Both the position numbers and the translations under genes were made by a program. The notes under the pieces were generated by a model, which was not told where the DNA came from, searched no databases, and saw nothing but the letters and a program-made list of their open reading frames with translations. From Hahellaceae bacterium (lineage in GTDB: Bacteria > Pseudomonadota > Gammaproteobacteria > Pseudomonadales > Oleiphilaceae), in assembly GCA_016744695.1 (NCBI GenBank), contig JADGDV010000003.1:175338-239337 (forward strand): 64,000 nucleotides of DNA, in the 5' to 3' direction. Below, piece after piece: positions 10,116 to 21,752 of the stretch. Position 1 is the stretch's first letter. Every line of letters begins with the position of its first letter.

Positions 10116-12632
10116 TTAAAGCGTTCGTTCAACTCTTACCTTATCAAACACTTCGATCTTATCGCCTACTTTAACATCGTAGTTCTTAACACCAATACCA
10201 CACTCAGTGCCAGAGCGAACGTCATTCACATCGTCTTTAAAACGACGAAGCGACTCAAGTTCACCTTCAAAAATAACCACGTTATCACGAAGTACACGAA
10301 TCTGCTTGTTACGGTAAATAGTTCCTTCTGTCACCATACAGCCAGCAACTTGGCCAAACTTAGGTGAACGGAAGGTATCACGCACATCTGCAAGCCCAAC
10401 AATGTCTTCTCTGAACTCTGGAGCAAGCATGCCGGTAAGGGCTTGCTTAATATGGTCGATGATATCGTAAATAACACTATAATATCGAAGGTCAATGCTT
10501 TCAGCATCAATAAGACGCTTAGCCGAAGCATCAGCACGTACATTAAAACCAATAATTACCGCATTCGTTGCCAAAGCTAAGCTAGCATCAGTTTCTGCGA
10601 TACCACCTACTCCACTAGAAACGATCTTAACTTGTACTTCTTCATTTCCAATTTCATCAAGTGCTGCCGTTAATGCCTCAAGTGAACCCCTAACATCGGT
10701 CTTAAGAACAATATTAAGGCTCTTAACTTCGTCCTTACCCATGCCTTGGAACATATTTTCAAGTTTGGCAGAATTTTGACGCTGAAACTTAGTATCACGG
10801 TACTTACCAAGACGGAAATTGGTCACTTCACGAGCACGTTTCTCACTTGGAACAACAATAAAGTCATCACCCGCGTCTGGTGTACCACCTAAACCCAGTA
10901 TTTCTACTGGAATAGAAGGACCAGCCTCATTAGTTTTTACACCATTCTCATCAAGCATGGCCTTAACACGACCAAAATGCATACCTGCAATAACAATATC
11001 ACCTTGACGCAATGTACCATTTTGAACAAGTACCGTTGATACAGCGCCACGACCTCGATCAAGGCTTGATTCAACAACAACACCTTTTGCAGGCGCTGAA
11101 GGTACTGCGGTCAGCTCAAGTAATTCTGACTGAAGTAAAACCGCATCAAGTAAGTCTTCAACACCTTCACCAGTGTGAGCAGATACGTTAATAAACTGAA
11201 CATCACCACCCCAATCTTCAGGAATGACATCTTTTGCCGCTAGCTCATTCTTAACCCTGTCAGCATCAGCACCTTCTTTATCCATCTTGTTAACTGCAAC
11301 AATAATAGGAACGCCAGCTGAACGGGCATGTTGAACAGCTTCTTCAGTTTGAGGCATTACGCCGTCATCTGCCGCTACAACAAGAATAACAATATCTGTA
11401 CTATTCGCACCACGAGCACGCATTGCAGTAAACGCAGCGTGTCCAGGAGTATCTAGGAATGAAATCATTCCATGACCTGTTTCTACATGGTATGCACCAA
11501 TATGCTGGGTAATACCACCAGACTCACCATCTGCAACCTTTGCACGACGAATATAATCAAGTAACGATGTTTTACCGTGATCAACATGTCCCATAACTGT
11601 AACTACAGGCGCACGAGTGATTTTCTCACCCTCATAATCAATTGCGTCTATAACATTGGCTTCTATGGCATTATCTTGTATCAACTGAACTTTATGACCC
11701 ATCTCTTCAACCACTAATGTGGCTGTTTCTTGGTCAATCGTTTCGTTAATCGTGGCCATAACACCTAAACCAAACAGCACTTTCACTACCTGAGTTCCCT
11801 TCACAGACATTCTTGATGCCAGTTCAGAAACAGTGATGCTTTCAGGTACTTCAACTTCGTGAGTCTTTGGTGATACAGGCTTTTCAAACTGATGCCCAAG
11901 ATCTATTTTAGATCTCTTCTTATGACGCGATTTACGGTGACGCTCATTATCATCGCCACTTAAAGAAATTGTTGCGCCTTTTCTTGAAGACTTGCTCGTC
12001 GCCTTAGCTTTTTGCTGGCGATGCTTATCTTTATCGCCGTATTCGCCTTGTGGCTTTTTCTTATGCGCAGGTTTACCAGAAGGTGCTGCACCTTTCTTTG
12101 GTGCAGGCTTACTAGGCGCAGGTCTTGCTTTTGCTGGCTCAGCCTTACGCTTATCTTCTTCTACCTTAGCTTTCTGTGCTTCTTCAGCTTCTTCAGCTTT
12201 TTTAGCTTCTTCAGCTTTCTGTGCGTCTATGCGTGCTTGCTCAGCTTTCTTCTCTTCTTCAGCTGCCTGTTGAGCCTGCTCTGCAATTAACTTCTGATCT
12301 TCTACCTCACCTTCTGAAGCAGTATCAGTACGCTTAACATAGGTACGTTTCTTTCGTACCTCAACGTTTACAGTCTTAGTTTTACCCTGCCCAGCAGCTA
12401 CTTTGAGCGTACTCGTTGTTTTTCTCTTCAGAGTAATTTTCTTTGCTTCACCATCTGTTTCAGATTCACCATGGCTTCTTTTTAGAAACGCCAATAATGT
12501 TTGCTTTTCAGCATCAGATACCAGATCAGTACCAGCAGTCTGTTTAAGACCTGCTTCCTGAATTTGCTTTAACAACCGTTCGACGGGCGCTCCAACATCT
12601 TCTGCGAGCTTTGTTACGGTAACTTCTGACAT
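10116..12632 (-). CDS. infB: Translation initiation factor IF-2
   Basis: IF-2 is the GTPase that places initiator tRNA on the 30S subunit. The 838-residue protein has an IF2N domain at the start, a long Lys/Ala/Glu-rich linker (about 95-260), a second IF2N domain ([14 protein letters not shown]), and the G domain with G1 GHVDHGKT, G2 [11 protein letters not shown]3 FLDTPGH and G4 NKMD, followed by IF2 domains II to IV. The repetitive low-complexity linker explains the long open frames on the opposite strand at 11992-12290, which are not genes. It lies just after nusA in the same operon. Confidence 0.98.
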   Translation of the reverse strand: MSEVTVTKLAEDVGAPVERLLKQIQEAGLKQTAGTDLVSDAEKQTLLAFLKRSHGESETDGEAKKITLKRKTTSTLKVAAGQGKTKTVNVEVRKKRTYVKRTDTASEGEVEDQKLIAEQAQQAAEEEKKAEQARIDAQKAEEAKKAEEAEEAQKAKVEEDKRKAEPAKARPAPSKPAPKKGAAPSGKPAHKKKPQGEYGDKDKHRQQKAKATSKSSRKGATISLSGDDNERHRKSRHKKRSKIDLGHQFEKPVSPKTHEVEVPESITVSELASRMSVKGTQVVKVLFGLGVMATINETIDQETATLVVEEMGHKVQLIQDNAIEANVIDAIDYEGEKITRAPVVTVMGHVDHGKTSLLDYIRRAKVADGESGGITQHIGAYHVETGHGMISFLDTPGHAAFTAMRARGANSTDIVILVVAADDGVMPQTEEAVQHARSAGVPIIVAVNKMDKEGADADRVKNELAAKDVIPEDWGGDVQFINVSAHTGEGVEDLLDAVLLQSELLELTAVPSAPAKGVVVESSLDRGRGAVSTVLVQNGTLRQGDIVIAGMHFGRVKAMLDENGVKTNEAGPSIPVEILGLGGTPDAGDDFIVVPSEKRAREVTNFRLGKYRDTKFQRQNSAKLENMFQGMGKDEVKSLNIVLKTDVRGSLEALTAALDEIGNEEVQVKIVSSGVGGIAETDASLALATNAVIIGFNVRADASAKRLIDAESIDLRYYSVIYDIIDHIKQALTGMLAPEFREDIVGLADVRDTFRSPKFGQVAGCMVTEGTIYRNKQIRVLRDNVVIFEGELESLRRFKDDVNDVRSGTECGIGVKNYDVKVGDKIEVFDKVRVERTL

Positions 12633-12659
12633 ATTTTGTACTCCTACTTCTCGCTGCTA

Positions 12660-14153
12660 CTACTGGTTTTCAAACCAAGGTGCTCGAGCCGTCATAATTA
12701 ATTTTCCGGCACGCTCTTCGTCGATATCTTCTATATCGATAAGGTCATCAACCGATTGTTCAGCGAGATCTTCCATCGTGACAATACCTCTACTGGCCAG
12801 TACAAATGCCAGATGTTTTTCCATGCCATCCATTTCTAACAAGTCTTTAGCTGGCTCACTACCATCTAACGCTTCTTCAGAGGCTATTGCCTGATTTAAC
12901 AATGCATTTTTCGCTCTCTTTCGCAGCTCATCGACCATATCTTCGTCGAAACCATCTATACCTACCATTTCTTCCAATGGTACATAAGCGATTTCTTCCA
13001 AAGAAGTAAATCCTTCCTCGACAAGCTCTCCTGCAAGCTCCTCATCTACATCAAGCGCTTCAACAAACTTAGTCACATACTGGCCGACTTCTTCATCTTT
13101 CTGTCGTCCGGCTTCTTCTTCAGTCATCACATTAAGAACCCAACCAGTCAACTCACTGGCAAGTCTTACATTCTGTCCACCACGACCGATAGCCATTGCA
13201 AGATTATCTTCTGCAACTGCAACACTCATTGAGTGACTATCTTCATCAACAACAATAGAACCAACTTCAGCAGGTGCCATTGCGTTAACAACTAACTGAG
13301 CAGGGTTATCATCCCAAAGAACAATATCGACTCTTTCATTACCAAACTCGCCAGATACAGCCTGCACTCTAGCTCCGCGCATACCAACACAGGCACCAAC
13401 AGGATCAATTCGCCCGTCATTGGTCTTTACTGCAATTTTAGATCTTAAACCTGGATCTCTTGCTGACGCACGTATTTCTATTACTTCTTCAGCAATTTCT
13501 GGCACTTCTATTTTAAATAACTCTACCAGCATGTTTGCACTGATCCGGCTCAAAATTAATTGAGGCCCTCGACCTTCTGTGCTTATCTCTTCTAATAACG
13601 CCCTAACCCTGTCACCCATTCTGAAAATTTCTTTAGGGATAAGGTTAGCTCTAGGCAGTAAGGCTTCAGCATTATTACCAAGATCAACGATAACGTTGTC
13701 ACGTGTAACTTTCTTTACAGTACCAGAAACAAGCTCGCCAACTCTTTCACGATAGTTGTCAACGATACGTGCACGTTCAGCTTCTCTAACTTTCTGAACA
13801 ATAACTTGCTTGGCTGCTTGCGCACCAATACGACCAAAAGCAGCTGATTCTACTTGCTCAGTATGAATATCACCTGGCTGTAGTTCAGAACTTATTTCTT
13901 CTGCTTCCTGCATAGTCAGCTCATTACCTAAGCCTGGGACTACATCGTTACTCACCACAGTCCATCGACGAAATGCTTCATACTCGCCTGATTTACGATC
14001 AATGATTACATAAATATCAACTGTTTCTTCTTCGTCATATCTTTTCTTAGTTGCCATCGCCAATGCCAACTCGATAGCCTCAAAAATAACTTCTTTGTCG
14101 ACATTTTTTTCGTTGGAAACTGCTTCTACAACTAGCAATATTTCTTTATTCAT
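12660..14153 (-). CDS. nusA: Transcription termination/antitermination protein NusA
   Basis: NusA binds RNA polymerase and affects pausing, termination and antitermination. Domain order is visible: N-terminal domain ([16 protein letters not shown]), S1 ([19 protein letters not shown], about 137-200), two KH domains ([17 protein letters not shown] and [18 protein letters not shown]), and two acidic repeats ([19 protein letters not shown] and a second copy ending near 490), which is the gammaproteobacterial form. Length 497 is usual. It follows rimP with about 20 bases between. Confidence 0.98.
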   Translation of the reverse strand: MNKEILLVVEAVSNEKNVDKEVIFEAIELALAMATKKRYDEEETVDIYVIIDRKSGEYEAFRRWTVVSNDVVPGLGNELTMQEAEEISSELQPGDIHTEQVESAAFGRIGAQAAKQVIVQKVREAERARIVDNYRERVGELVSGTVKKVTRDNVIVDLGNNAEALLPRANLIPKEIFRMGDRVRALLEEISTEGRGPQLILSRISANMLVELFKIEVPEIAEEVIEIRASARDPGLRSKIAVKTNDGRIDPVGACVGMRGARVQAVSGEFGNERVDIVLWDDNPAQLVVNAMAPAEVGSIVVDEDSHSMSVAVAEDNLAMAIGRGGQNVRLASELTGWVLNVMTEEEAGRQKDEEVGQYVTKFVEALDVDEELAGELVEEGFTSLEEIAYVPLEEMVGIDGFDEDMVDELRKRAKNALLNQAIASEEALDGSEPAKDLLEMDGMEKHLAFVLASRGIVTMEDLAEQSVDDLIDIEDIDEERAGKLIMTARAPWFENQ

Positions 14154-14173
14154 TGCGTTGCCCTCATAACCAT

Positions 14174-14632
14174 TTAATCAAACTGCGGTACAACGTTAGC
14201 TTTATCGATACTGTCAGCAGGAAAAAGATATTCATTATCTTCTACCACCAGAACAATATCACTACCCTCGATACCCTTAAGTAAACCTTCAAAATTTCTT
14301 CGCCCGTCAAAAGGCATTCGGAGCTTCACACTCACTTTATGCCCGGCATAACGCTCAAATTGACTAAGATTATAGAGTGGACGATCCATCCCAGGAGAGG
14401 AAACTTCAAGCGCATATTCACCTGAAATTGGATCTTCAACATCTAACACGCCACTAATCTGCCGACTTACGACCTCACAGTCTTCCAGCATGACGCCATT
14501 CTCGCCATCAATAAACACTCTTAATATCGAATGTTTCCCTTGAGAGACAAATTCAAGCCCCCAACATTCATAACCTAGACCTTCAATTACAGGTCGGATT
14601 ATGTCATCAAGCAATCGCTGTTTTCCGGACAA
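14174..14632 (-). CDS. rimP: Ribosome maturation factor RimP
   Basis: RimP assists 30S subunit assembly. The 152 residues contain the conserved [29 protein letters not shown] and [14 protein letters not shown] motifs. No in-frame ATG lies at the expected N-terminus; the start is TTG (TTGTCCGGAAAA) with CGGAG seven bases upstream, so I accept TTG. It is the first protein gene of the nusA operon, downstream of the tRNA-Leu gene. Confidence 0.95.
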   Translation of the reverse strand: MSGKQRLLDDIIRPVIEGLGYECWGLEFVSQGKHSILRVFIDGENGVMLEDCEVVSRQISGVLDVEDPISGEYALEVSSPGMDRPLYNLSQFERYAGHKVSVKLRMPFDGRRNFEGLLKGIEGSDIVLVVEDNEYLFPADSIDKANVVPQFD

Positions 14633-14669
14633 TATAGTACTCCGAGTAAACTAATATTTGGCACAAATA

Positions 14670-14698
14670 AAAAATGGGCTCTAAAATGCCCATTTTAA
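14670..14698 (-). terminator. Hairpin, minus strand, before rimP
   Basis: AAAATGGGC pairs with GCCCATTTT around a short loop and is followed on the minus strand by TTTTTTATTTG. It lies between the tRNA-Leu gene and rimP and could terminate or attenuate entry into the rimP operon. Confidence 0.6.
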
Positions 14699-14701
14699 AC
14701 T

Positions 14702-14737
14702 AGCAAAAAGCCCCTTCATGAGGGGCCTTTTGCAAGA
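14702..14737 (-). terminator. Terminator after tRNA-Leu
   Basis: On the minus strand GCAAAAGGCCCCTCATGAAG continues into GGGGCTTTTTGC: a GGCCCC/GGGGC stem flanked by A and T runs. It most likely ends the tpiA-secG-tRNA-Leu transcript. Confidence 0.75.
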
Positions 14738-14952
14738 ATTCTGCAACTTCCTATACAAATAACCCAATCAAACCGTTCATATACATATATTAATTTATAA
14801 ACAATTCAATCTAATCATCTGCATTCACATGAGATAAAACCAACCTTCCCAGTGAATAATCGAGGCATTATATTCCCACTAACCAACACGGTCAAGAAAA
14901 CACCACCCTAAAAGAGAAAAAGCGACATGAAAAAATCAAGTCGCTTTCAATT

Positions 14953-15038
14953 TGGTGCCGAAGGCCGGACTTGAACCGGCACGCCCAAAGAGCACTACCC
15001 CCTCAAGGTAGCGTGTCTACCAATTTCACCACTTCGGC
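14953..15038 (-). tRNA. tRNA-Leu (anticodon GAG)
   Basis: The minus strand reads GCCGAAGTGGTGAAATTGGT at the 5' end and GGTTCAAGTCCGGC...CTTCGGCACCA at the 3' end, with CCA encoded. The acceptor stem GCCGAAG/CTTCGGC pairs fully. The anticodon stem CTACC/GGTAG holds a loop TTGAGGG with anticodon GAG. The long variable arm is that of a class II tRNA. Its place after secG is conserved in pseudomonads. Confidence 0.97.
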
Positions 15039-15053
15039 TAAACTTTTCTAAAC

Positions 15054-15461
15054 TTATTCTAACTCAGGAGCAACTGAACCGTCTTCCAGAGTTTCTAGTC
15101 TTGGAGCATCAAGCTGAGGAGCGTCTAATCTCACATCAGACTCACCCACTTCAGCCGCACTATCTTGAACGCCTTCTTTAACAACAGGAACAGCAATACC
15201 CTGATCAACAAATAACTGAGACTGTTGCTTTGCAAAAACAGCTAAAGAAAAGCTTGTCGCAAAAAATATAATAGCAAGCAGTGACGTACTCTTAGTCATA
15301 AAATTACCACTACCCTGACTACCAAATACTGTTTGAGATGCACCACCACCGAACGAAGCACCGGCATCCGCGCCTTTACCTTGCTGAAGGAGCACTATAC
15401 CAACCAACCCGACAGAGACCAAAACATGAACAACAAGAACAACCGTCTCTAACCATTCCAT
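15054..15461 (-). CDS. secG: Protein translocase subunit SecG
   Basis: SecG is the small auxiliary subunit of the SecYEG channel. Two membrane helices are visible (about 3-24 and 55-76), separated by the conserved LLQQGKGADAGASFGGGASQTVFGS motif region. The tail after residue 80 is an acidic, Pro/Ala/Glu-rich extension making the protein 135 residues, longer than the E. coli protein but of a common type in this order. It starts five bases from the end of tpiA. Confidence 0.96.
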   Translation of the reverse strand: MEWLETVVLVVHVLVSVGLVGIVLLQQGKGADAGASFGGGASQTVFGSQGSGNFMTKSTSLLAIIFFATSFSLAVFAKQQSQLFVDQGIAVPVVKEGVQDSAAEVGESDVRLDAPQLDAPRLETLEDGSVAPELE

Positions 15462-15465
15462 ACTA

Positions 15466-16218
15466 TTAACCTATCGCCTTACAAATTTCTGAAAATTCTT
15501 CAAATTTTAAGGAAGCCCCGCCAATGAGACCTCCATCTATATCTGCCATCGCAAAAAGCTCTTTAGCATTCCTCGCCTTAACACTACCGCCATATATGAT
15601 AGGCATAGCATTTGCGATTAACTGACTTTTTACAGCAACCTCATTCCTTATAAACGCATGCACACTTTGAGCTTGCTCAGGCGTTGCTGTCTTTCCTGTC
15701 CCTATAGCCCAAACAGGCTCATAAGCAACAACAACTTGTTTAAGTTGCTGTTCATTTAAATCTTTTAGCGCAATATCAAGCTGACCACGAATAACATCAA
15801 GTGTTTTTTCAGCATCCCGCTCTTCAAGCGTCTCTCCAACACATAAAATAGGAGAAATACCTTTTTCCAATGACTTAGCTACTTTATTTGCAACAACACC
15901 ATCTAAATCACCAAAAAGAGCTCTTCGCTCTGAATGACCAATAATACTATATTGACACCCAAATTCAGCTAGCATGTCTGCTGAGGTTTCACCTGTAAAC
16001 GCACCATTATCAAAATTTGATACATTTTGTGAAGCCAACTTCAAATCTGACGTTTTATTTTGAACAGCATCAGCCATTAAAATAAATGGAGGAGCAATTA
16101 CAATTTCAACCGAGTCTTTCAACTCGCCTGCAACTGATGACAAATCTTCTACCAGTTTCTTTGCAAACTGGCGATTTCCATTCATTTTCCAATTGCCGGC
16201 TACAATCTTACGACGCAT
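15466..16218 (-). CDS. tpiA: Triose-phosphate isomerase
   Basis: This glycolytic enzyme interconverts dihydroxyacetone phosphate and glyceraldehyde 3-phosphate. The 250 residues show the N-terminal GNWKMNG with the substrate-binding lysine, IIGHSERR with the catalytic histidine, VVAYEPVWAIGTG with the catalytic glutamate and the phosphate-binding IIYGGSVK and GLIGGASL loops. It sits between glmM and secG in the conserved order. Confidence 0.98.
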   Translation of the reverse strand: MRRKIVAGNWKMNGNRQFAKKLVEDLSSVAGELKDSVEIVIAPPFILMADAVQNKTSDLKLASQNVSNFDNGAFTGETSADMLAEFGCQYSIIGHSERRALFGDLDGVVANKVAKSLEKGISPILCVGETLEERDAEKTLDVIRGQLDIALKDLNEQQLKQVVVAYEPVWAIGTGKTATPEQAQSVHAFIRNEVAVKSQLIANAMPIIYGGSVKARNAKELFAMADIDGGLIGGASLKFEEFSEICKAIG

Positions 16219-16311
16219 TTTCTATACCGCTATTCAAAGAGGCGCAAATACTAACCGAGTTGCAAATAACTTACAAGTACTCGACGCCCCATTCTTAACA
16301 TTTACCCAAGC

Positions 16312-17655
16312 CTAAACTTTAGCGTTTTCAACTTCACTCGCAAGAGTGGATGCCACCTCAGCAACTAAGGCCTGATTTTTTCCTTCAACCATCACACGAA
16401 TTACAGGTTCGGTCCCCGAAGGACGAAGCAATACACGCCCCTCTCCTGCAAGTTTCTTTTCAGCCAACTCTATAGCCTTTGCAATGCTCGAATTCTTTAT
16501 AGGGTCGAACTTTTTTGCTACTTTTACATTAATCAGGGTTTGCGGAAGCTTATCCATTCCTGACTTTAAATCATGAAGTGTTCTTTTTTCTTCCCATAGC
16601 GCTATCAATACCTGCAAAGCAGAAATGATAGCATCCCCAGTTGTTGAGTTATCAAGACAAAGAATATGACCAGACCCCTCGCCACCTAGCAACCATTTGT
16701 TTTCTACCAGCTTTTCCATCACATAACGATCGCCGACACCCGCTCTTATAAATGGAACACCCATTTCCTCGTAAGCCAGCTCAGTACCAAAATTTGTCAT
16801 CAATGTGCCCACAACACCACCACCCAGACGACCTCCGCGATGTCGATTTTTAGCAATAACATAGATGAGCTCATCACCATCAACCACCTCACCTTTATGA
16901 TCGACCATTACCACACGGTCGCCATCACCATCAAAGGCGATACCAAGATCTGCACCCTGCTCTAATACAGCTTTTACAAGTTGTTCAGGGCTAGTAGAGC
17001 CTACATCTTTATTGATATTTAAGCCGTTAGGCTTAACACCAATAGTCGTAACCTCAGCACCAAGCTCTTCGAAAACAGAAGGCGCCACGTGGTAGGTTGC
17101 CCCATGCGCACAATCCAACACAATACTTAAACCTTCCAAAGACATATTGTAAGGAACAGTACTCTTACAAAATTCAACATAACGACCTGCAGCATCTTCA
17201 ATACGTGCCGCCTTTCCTAGATGCTCTGACTCAACAACTTCAATATCACATTCTAAAAGAGATTCAATTTTCGCCTCTAATGCATCATCAAGCTTGAACC
17301 CATCCGGTGAAAAGAATTTTATTCCATTATCATAATGCGGATTATGAGAAGCGCTTATCACAATACCTGCCGACGCTCTAAATGTACGCGTGAGATAAGC
17401 AATAGCAGGAGTAGGCATCGGCCCTAGCAAGCCAACATCAACACCCGCTGCAGAAAGCCCCGCTTCAAGTGCTGACTCAAACATATACCCAGAGATACGT
17501 GTATCTTTGCCTATTAAAACTTTTCCTCTTTGTCCCTGCTCTTTAAATGCATGACCAACAGCCCAGCCTAGCTTGAGTACAAATTCTGGCGTTATGACAC
17601 CTTCTCCGACCTTTCCACGAATACCATCAGTTCCAAAATATTTTCTTCCACTCAT
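16312..17655 (-). CDS. glmM: Phosphoglucosamine mutase GlmM
   Basis: GlmM turns glucosamine 6-phosphate into glucosamine 1-phosphate for peptidoglycan and LPS precursors. The phosphoserine loop [19 protein letters not shown], the metal site DGDGDR, the sugar-binding GEGSGH and the phosphate-binding [12 protein letters not shown] are all present. The 447-residue length is normal. It begins three bases after folP ends, so both are probably cotranscribed. Confidence 0.98.
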   Translation of the reverse strand: MSGRKYFGTDGIRGKVGEGVITPEFVLKLGWAVGHAFKEQGQRGKVLIGKDTRISGYMFESALEAGLSAAGVDVGLLGPMPTPAIAYLTRTFRASAGIVISASHNPHYDNGIKFFSPDGFKLDDALEAKIESLLECDIEVVESEHLGKAARIEDAAGRYVEFCKSTVPYNMSLEGLSIVLDCAHGATYHVAPSVFEELGAEVTTIGVKPNGLNINKDVGSTSPEQLVKAVLEQGADLGIAFDGDGDRVVMVDHKGEVVDGDELIYVIAKNRHRGGRLGGGVVGTLMTNFGTELAYEEMGVPFIRAGVGDRYVMEKLVENKWLLGGEGSGHILCLDNSTTGDAIISALQVLIALWEEKRTLHDLKSGMDKLPQTLINVKVAKKFDPIKNSSIAKAIELAEKKLAGEGRVLLRPSGTEPVIRVMVEGKNQALVAEVASTLASEVENAKV

Positions 17656-17658
17656 AAC

Positions 17659-18495
17659 TTATCCCTCAAGCAAAGCCTGGACTACAGACAATGCATCTAC
17701 TGTTTCTTTAACATCATGCACTCTGAGTATCGAGGCACCCTTATATGCAGCAATCGTTGCCGCAGCGACACTACCAATCACCCGCTCATTAATTGGCTTG
17801 CCGAGAATTTCACCTATCATAGACTTGCGTGACACACCCACTAACACTGGGTACTTATTACCCGCTAGCTTTGCCGTCGCCAACTCTTCTATTTTATTTA
17901 ACAGCTGTAAATTGTGCTCAAGCGTTTTACCAAAGCCAAAACCCGGATCAACTATAATTTTATCAGGATCAAAGCCAGCCTTAACCAACTGATCTGCGCG
18001 ACCAGTTAAAAAATCAATTACACTATCAACAACAGAACAGTATAACGGGTTGTTTTGCATCATCTCAGGCGAGCCTTGCATGTGCATTATACAAACCGGC
18101 ACCCCCAAACTTAGCGCAACCGATTGAGCACCGTCACGCTGCAAAGCTCTAACATCATTAATAAGACCTGCACCTAAAGCCACTGATTCTTGCATAAGCT
18201 CGGGTGAACTGGTGTCGACCGAAACAACCACATCCAGATTTTTGGAAATTTTCTCAACCACCGGACAGACACGATCTAACTCTTCATCAAGAGAGACCTC
18301 CACAGCACCCGGCCTCGTAGACTCTCCGCCAATATCAATAAAAGCGGCACCACAAGCTGCCATTTGCTCAGCCTGTTTTATAGCTAAATCAAGTGAATTA
18401 AACTTTCCACCGTCAGAAAAGGAGTCCGGCGTGACATTTAACACACCCATCACTTTTGGCCTGGATAAATCTATTTCACGACTTAAAAATTTCAT
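17659..18495 (-). CDS. folP: Dihydropteroate synthase FolP
   Basis: FolP condenses p-aminobenzoate with the pterin pyrophosphate in folate synthesis and is the sulfonamide target. The TIM-barrel motifs VLNVTPDSFSDGGKF, FIDIGGESTRPGA, DPGFGFGKTLEHN and VGVSRKSMIG are all intact over 278 residues. It lies downstream of ftsH, from which it is separated by a strong terminator, and directly upstream of glmM. Confidence 0.98.
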   Translation of the reverse strand: MKFLSREIDLSRPKVMGVLNVTPDSFSDGGKFNSLDLAIKQAEQMAACGAAFIDIGGESTRPGAVEVSLDEELDRVCPVVEKISKNLDVVVSVDTSSPELMQESVALGAGLINDVRALQRDGAQSVALSLGVPVCIMHMQGSPEMMQNNPLYCSVVDSVIDFLTGRADQLVKAGFDPDKIIVDPGFGFGKTLEHNLQLLNKIEELATAKLAGNKYPVLVGVSRKSMIGEILGKPINERVIGSVAAATIAAYKGASILRVHDVKETVDALSVVQALLEG

Positions 18496-18530
18496 TCTAA
18501 TCCTTAAAAACAGACCCGCCCAGCAAATAC

Positions 18531-18560
18531 AACAAAGGCGCGATAATATCGCGCCTTTGT
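18531..18560 (-). terminator. Terminator after ftsH
   Basis: ACAAAGGCGCGATATTATCG pairs with itself through CGCGCCTTTGT: an 11-13 bp near-perfect stem with TTGT following on the minus strand. It sits between the ftsH stop and folP start, so folP-glmM may need read-through or their own promoter. Confidence 0.75.
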
Positions 18561-18583
18561 AATCGTACTACTACATTCTGAAT

Positions 18584-20506
18584 CTAGCCAGCAGCGCTAT
18601 CTAAATCACTGTCTTCAGGTGGCGTTGCCTTGTCTACACTATCATCTGTTGGCGTAGGGCTTTCAGGCTCGCTATCACCCCAACCCTTAGGAGGGCTAGG
18701 TTTTTTACCGTCCATTATATCGTCAATTTGCGAAGCATCAATTGTTTCATACAGCATTAGAGCATCAGCCATTAAATGCAATTTATCCATATGTTCAACC
18801 AGTAACTTTTCGGCTGAACTATAGCAGTCATCAATAATTGACCTTATTTCTTCATCAATTCGTTGAGCTGTTTCAGGAGCAAACACCTTAGCAGGAGACC
18901 CAGCCGAACGACCAAGAAAAACCTCTTCGCTATCCTCATCATACATTAGAGGGCCTAACTTTTCAGACAAGCCCCATTTTGTAACCATGTTCCGAGACAA
19001 CTCTGTCGCACGCTTTATATCGTTGGAAGCTCCAGTTGTTACACCATCAAGCCCCAAAGTTAACTCTTCAGCAATACGACCACCATACAAACTACAAATC
19101 TGGCTAATCAAAAACCGTCTATTGTGACTATAACGATCTTCTTCTGGTAAAAACATCGTTACACCTAGCGCTCGACCTCTAGGAATAATACTCACCTTAT
19201 AAACAGGGTCATGTTCAGGCATTAAACGACCAACAATGGCATGCCCAGCTTCATGATAAGCAGTATTGCGCTTCTCTTTTTCAGACATAACCATTGATTT
19301 TCGCTCAGCGCCCATCATGATTTTGTCTTTAGCCAATTCAAACTCATTCATAGAGACTGTGCGCTTGTTAGACCTCGCTGAAACTAACGCAGCCTCATTC
19401 ACAAGGTTAGCCAAGTCAGCCCCAGAAAAACCAGGTGTTCCTCTTGCTATAAACGAAGGCTCAACATCATCACCTAAAGGCACTTTACGCATATGCACCT
19501 TCAATATTTGTTCCCGACCAAGAATATCTGGCAAACCAACCACAACCTGGCGATCAAAACGACCGGGGCGCAATAATGCAGGATCCAATACATCAGGACG
19601 GTTAGTTGCGGCGATAACAATAACACCGTCATTACCTTCAAACCCGTCCATCTCAACCAATAACTGATTCAGTGTCTGCTCACGCTCATCATGACCACCA
19701 CCTAAACCCGCACCACGGTGCCGACCTACCGCATCAATTTCATCAATAAAGATAATACAAGGCGACTGCTTCTTAGCTTGATCAAACATATCTCTAACAC
19801 GAGACGCACCTACACCTACAAACATTTCAACAAAATCGGAACCTGAGATAGAGAAGAACGGAACCTTTGCCTCACCGGCTATCGCTTTAGCTAACAACGT
19901 TTTACCCGTACCCGGCTGACCAACCATCAAAACACCGCGCGGTATCTTTCCACCTAGTCGCTGAAATTTACTGGGGTCACGTAAAAAATCAACTAATTCT
20001 TTTACATCTTCTTTAGCTTCGTCAACACCAGCAACATCAGCAAATGTTGTTTTTATTTGGTCCTCACTCATTAACCGAGCTTTACTCTTACCAAATGACA
20101 TCGGCCCTTTTCCACCACCGCCACCTTGCATCTGACGCATAAAGAACATGAAAACAGCAATAATGACCAATATAGGGAATGAAGCGACTAGCAACTGAGT
20201 CCAGATACTCTGTTTCTCAGGCTCTTTGCCTTCAATGGACACCTTATGCTTTAACAAATCATCAATAAGGTTTAGATCGGGCGCACTAGGTCGAACTGTT
20301 TCAAAGCTAGTTCCATCCGGACGAATACCTTCAATACGAAGACCATCAATTACGACTTTACGCACCTGACCGCTTTCATATAACTCAACAAACTGCGAGT
20401 AAGTCATCGGTTCAGTAGCACGATTCATACTGAAATTATTAAAAACGGTTAATAATACTGCAGCTATGATCAGCCAGAGAATTAAATTCTTTGCCATATC
20501 GTTCAA
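18584..20506 (-). CDS. ftsH: ATP-dependent zinc metalloprotease FtsH
   Basis: FtsH is the membrane-anchored AAA+ protease that removes regulatory and damaged membrane proteins. Two transmembrane helices flank a periplasmic domain (about 8-24 and 103-123). The AAA module has Walker A GQPGTGKT, Walker [10 protein letters not shown] and SRH region [19 protein letters not shown]; the zinc site is HEAGH. The acidic tail is usual. The recorded TTG start has AGGGA in front; an ATG three codons later gives the family N-terminus MAKNLILW, so either may be used. Confidence 0.97.
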   Translation of the reverse strand: MNDMAKNLILWLIIAAVLLTVFNNFSMNRATEPMTYSQFVELYESGQVRKVVIDGLRIEGIRPDGTSFETVRPSAPDLNLIDDLLKHKVSIEGKEPEKQSIWTQLLVASFPILVIIAVFMFFMRQMQGGGGGKGPMSFGKSKARLMSEDQIKTTFADVAGVDEAKEDVKELVDFLRDPSKFQRLGGKIPRGVLMVGQPGTGKTLLAKAIAGEAKVPFFSISGSDFVEMFVGVGASRVRDMFDQAKKQSPCIIFIDEIDAVGRHRGAGLGGGHDEREQTLNQLLVEMDGFEGNDGVIVIAATNRPDVLDPALLRPGRFDRQVVVGLPDILGREQILKVHMRKVPLGDDVEPSFIARGTPGFSGADLANLVNEAALVSARSNKRTVSMNEFELAKDKIMMGAERKSMVMSEKEKRNTAYHEAGHAIVGRLMPEHDPVYKVSIIPRGRALGVTMFLPEEDRYSHNRRFLISQICSLYGGRIAEELTLGLDGVTTGASNDIKRATELSRNMVTKWGLSEKLGPLMYDEDSEEVFLGRSAGSPAKVFAPETAQRIDEEIRSIIDDCYSSAEKLLVEHMDKLHLMADALMLYETIDASQIDDIMDGKKPSPPKGWGDSEPESPTPTDDSVDKATPPEDSDLDSAAG

Positions 20507-20614
20507 GAGTGTTCCCTCTCAACCTTATAAAAAATACATTATATTTAGACCCGTCAACATACTACATGTTGATCAACCAAGCCAGTTCCCAAACTCTAAA
20601 TTAACTTTTTTTCA

Positions 20615-21235
20615 TCATCCCTTGAAGCCTGTACCAATTTGATACACTTCGCGAGACCTTGCTCGAGAAGCATCAGGCTTTCGAGTATATACTTTTGAGT
20701 ACCGACTTTTCATTTGCTTTAGTAACTCATCAAAACCCTCCCCCTGAAAAACCTTAGCAACAAAGGTCCCTCCAGGCTTGAGTATTTGATCAGCCATATC
20801 AAGCGCCAGCTCAATTAAATACATTGCCTTCGGCATATCAACCGAAGCATTACCACTCATATTTGGGGCCATATCTGAAATTACAAGGTCTGCCTTCTTT
20901 CCATCAAGTAATTCTATAATCTGATCAAAAGGCTCTTGTTCAGTAAAATCCCCCTGCACAAAATCAACCCCGGCAATAGAATTCATAGGTAGGATATCAC
21001 TTGCAACAACCTTCCCTTTATCACCAACAAACTTAATAGCAACCTGAGACCAACCTCCAGGAGCAGACCCAAGATCAACCACGGTCATACCTGGCTGAAA
21101 AAGACGATCTTTATTGTGAAGCTCAATCAGTTTATAACTAGCTCTCGACCGATAACCATCTATTTGAGACTGTTTTACATATTGATCATCAAAATGCTCT
21201 TTCAACCATTGCGAGCTAGACTTAGAACGAGCCAT
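20615..21235 (-). CDS. rlmE: 23S rRNA (uridine-2552-2'-O)-methyltransferase RlmE
   Basis: RlmE (FtsJ) methylates U2552 in the ribosomal A loop. The 206 residues carry the SAM motif [28 protein letters not shown] with the catalytic aspartate and [13 protein letters not shown] with the catalytic lysine; SREVYQIG has the conserved glutamate. It is upstream of ftsH on the same strand and divergent from yhbY, as in other gammaproteobacteria. Confidence 0.97.
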   Translation of the reverse strand: MARSKSSSQWLKEHFDDQYVKQSQIDGYRSRASYKLIELHNKDRLFQPGMTVVDLGSAPGGWSQVAIKFVGDKGKVVASDILPMNSIAGVDFVQGDFTEQEPFDQIIELLDGKKADLVISDMAPNMSGNASVDMPKAMYLIELALDMADQILKPGGTFVAKVFQGEGFDELLKQMKSRYSKVYTRKPDASRARSREVYQIGTGFKG

Positions 21236-21357
21236 GATTAATTCCTATTTTATACTACAGTTTGCATTTAACCATTTGCCCGCAACTGGTAGAATCCACA
21301 CCATAAACATGAATGACGATATTTATTGTCGACTTCAATCAATTAAGAGATGCCTCA

Positions 21358-21666
21358 ATGACTTTAACAACCGCACAAAAAAAACAGTATCGTGCAATTG
21401 CGCACTCACTAAACCCTGTCATCATTGTCGGAGACAAGGGCATCAACGAAGGTTTGCTACAAGAGCTTAACCGAGCGCTAGATGACCACGAACTCATTAA
21501 AGTAAAGATTGCACTAAACGACAGAGATGATCGCGCAACAATAATTGACGATCTTTGCAAGCAAACCCAAGCAACACTTGTTCAGTCAATTGGTAAGATG
21601 GCCATTATTCTTCGCCAGACAAAAAAGCCCAACCCAAAACTTTCAAACTTGCTAAGACAGCTATAG
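21358..21666 (+). CDS. yhbY: YhbY family ribosome-associated RNA-binding protein
   Basis: YhbY is a small CRM-domain protein that associates with pre-50S particles. I start at the ATG of MTLTTAQKKQYRAIAHSLNP because the family begins here; the frame extends 15 codons upstream without homology. The CRM loop motif IVGDKGINEG and the helix ALDDHELIKVKI are typical. Length is 102 residues. It is the only plus-strand gene in this core stretch and is divergent from rlmE. Confidence 0.93.
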   Translation: MTLTTAQKKQYRAIAHSLNPVIIVGDKGINEGLLQELNRALDDHELIKVKIALNDRDDRATIIDDLCKQTQATLVQSIGKMAIILRQTKKPNPKLSNLLRQL

Positions 21667-21700
21667 CGGCACTAGCCACGTCACCGCAACAGCTAAAACT

Positions 21701-21742
21701 AAGACCAAAAAGTAGCGTTTGTTACGCTCTTTTTTGGGTCTT
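21701..21742 (+). terminator. Bidirectional terminator between yhbY and greA
   Basis: AAGACC...AAAAAG-AGCGT pairs with ACGCT-CTTTTTT...GGTCTT around the loop TTGTT. T-runs on both strands fit the convergent genes yhbY and greA. Confidence 0.88.
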
Positions 21743-21752
21743 AATATACTAG

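Larger units (their letters stand above)
14633..14952. other. Intergenic region with two hairpin terminators
   Basis: This 320-base gap separates tRNA-Leu from rimP. Besides the two hairpins annotated below it is AT-rich and presumably contains the rimP-nusA-infB promoter. I see no further gene. Confidence 0.5.

Noticed and set aside
11992..12290. Long Ser/Ala- and Phe/Leu-rich frames on the plus strand inside infB
   Set aside because: They are antisense shadows of the repetitive Lys/Ala/Glu linker of IF-2.
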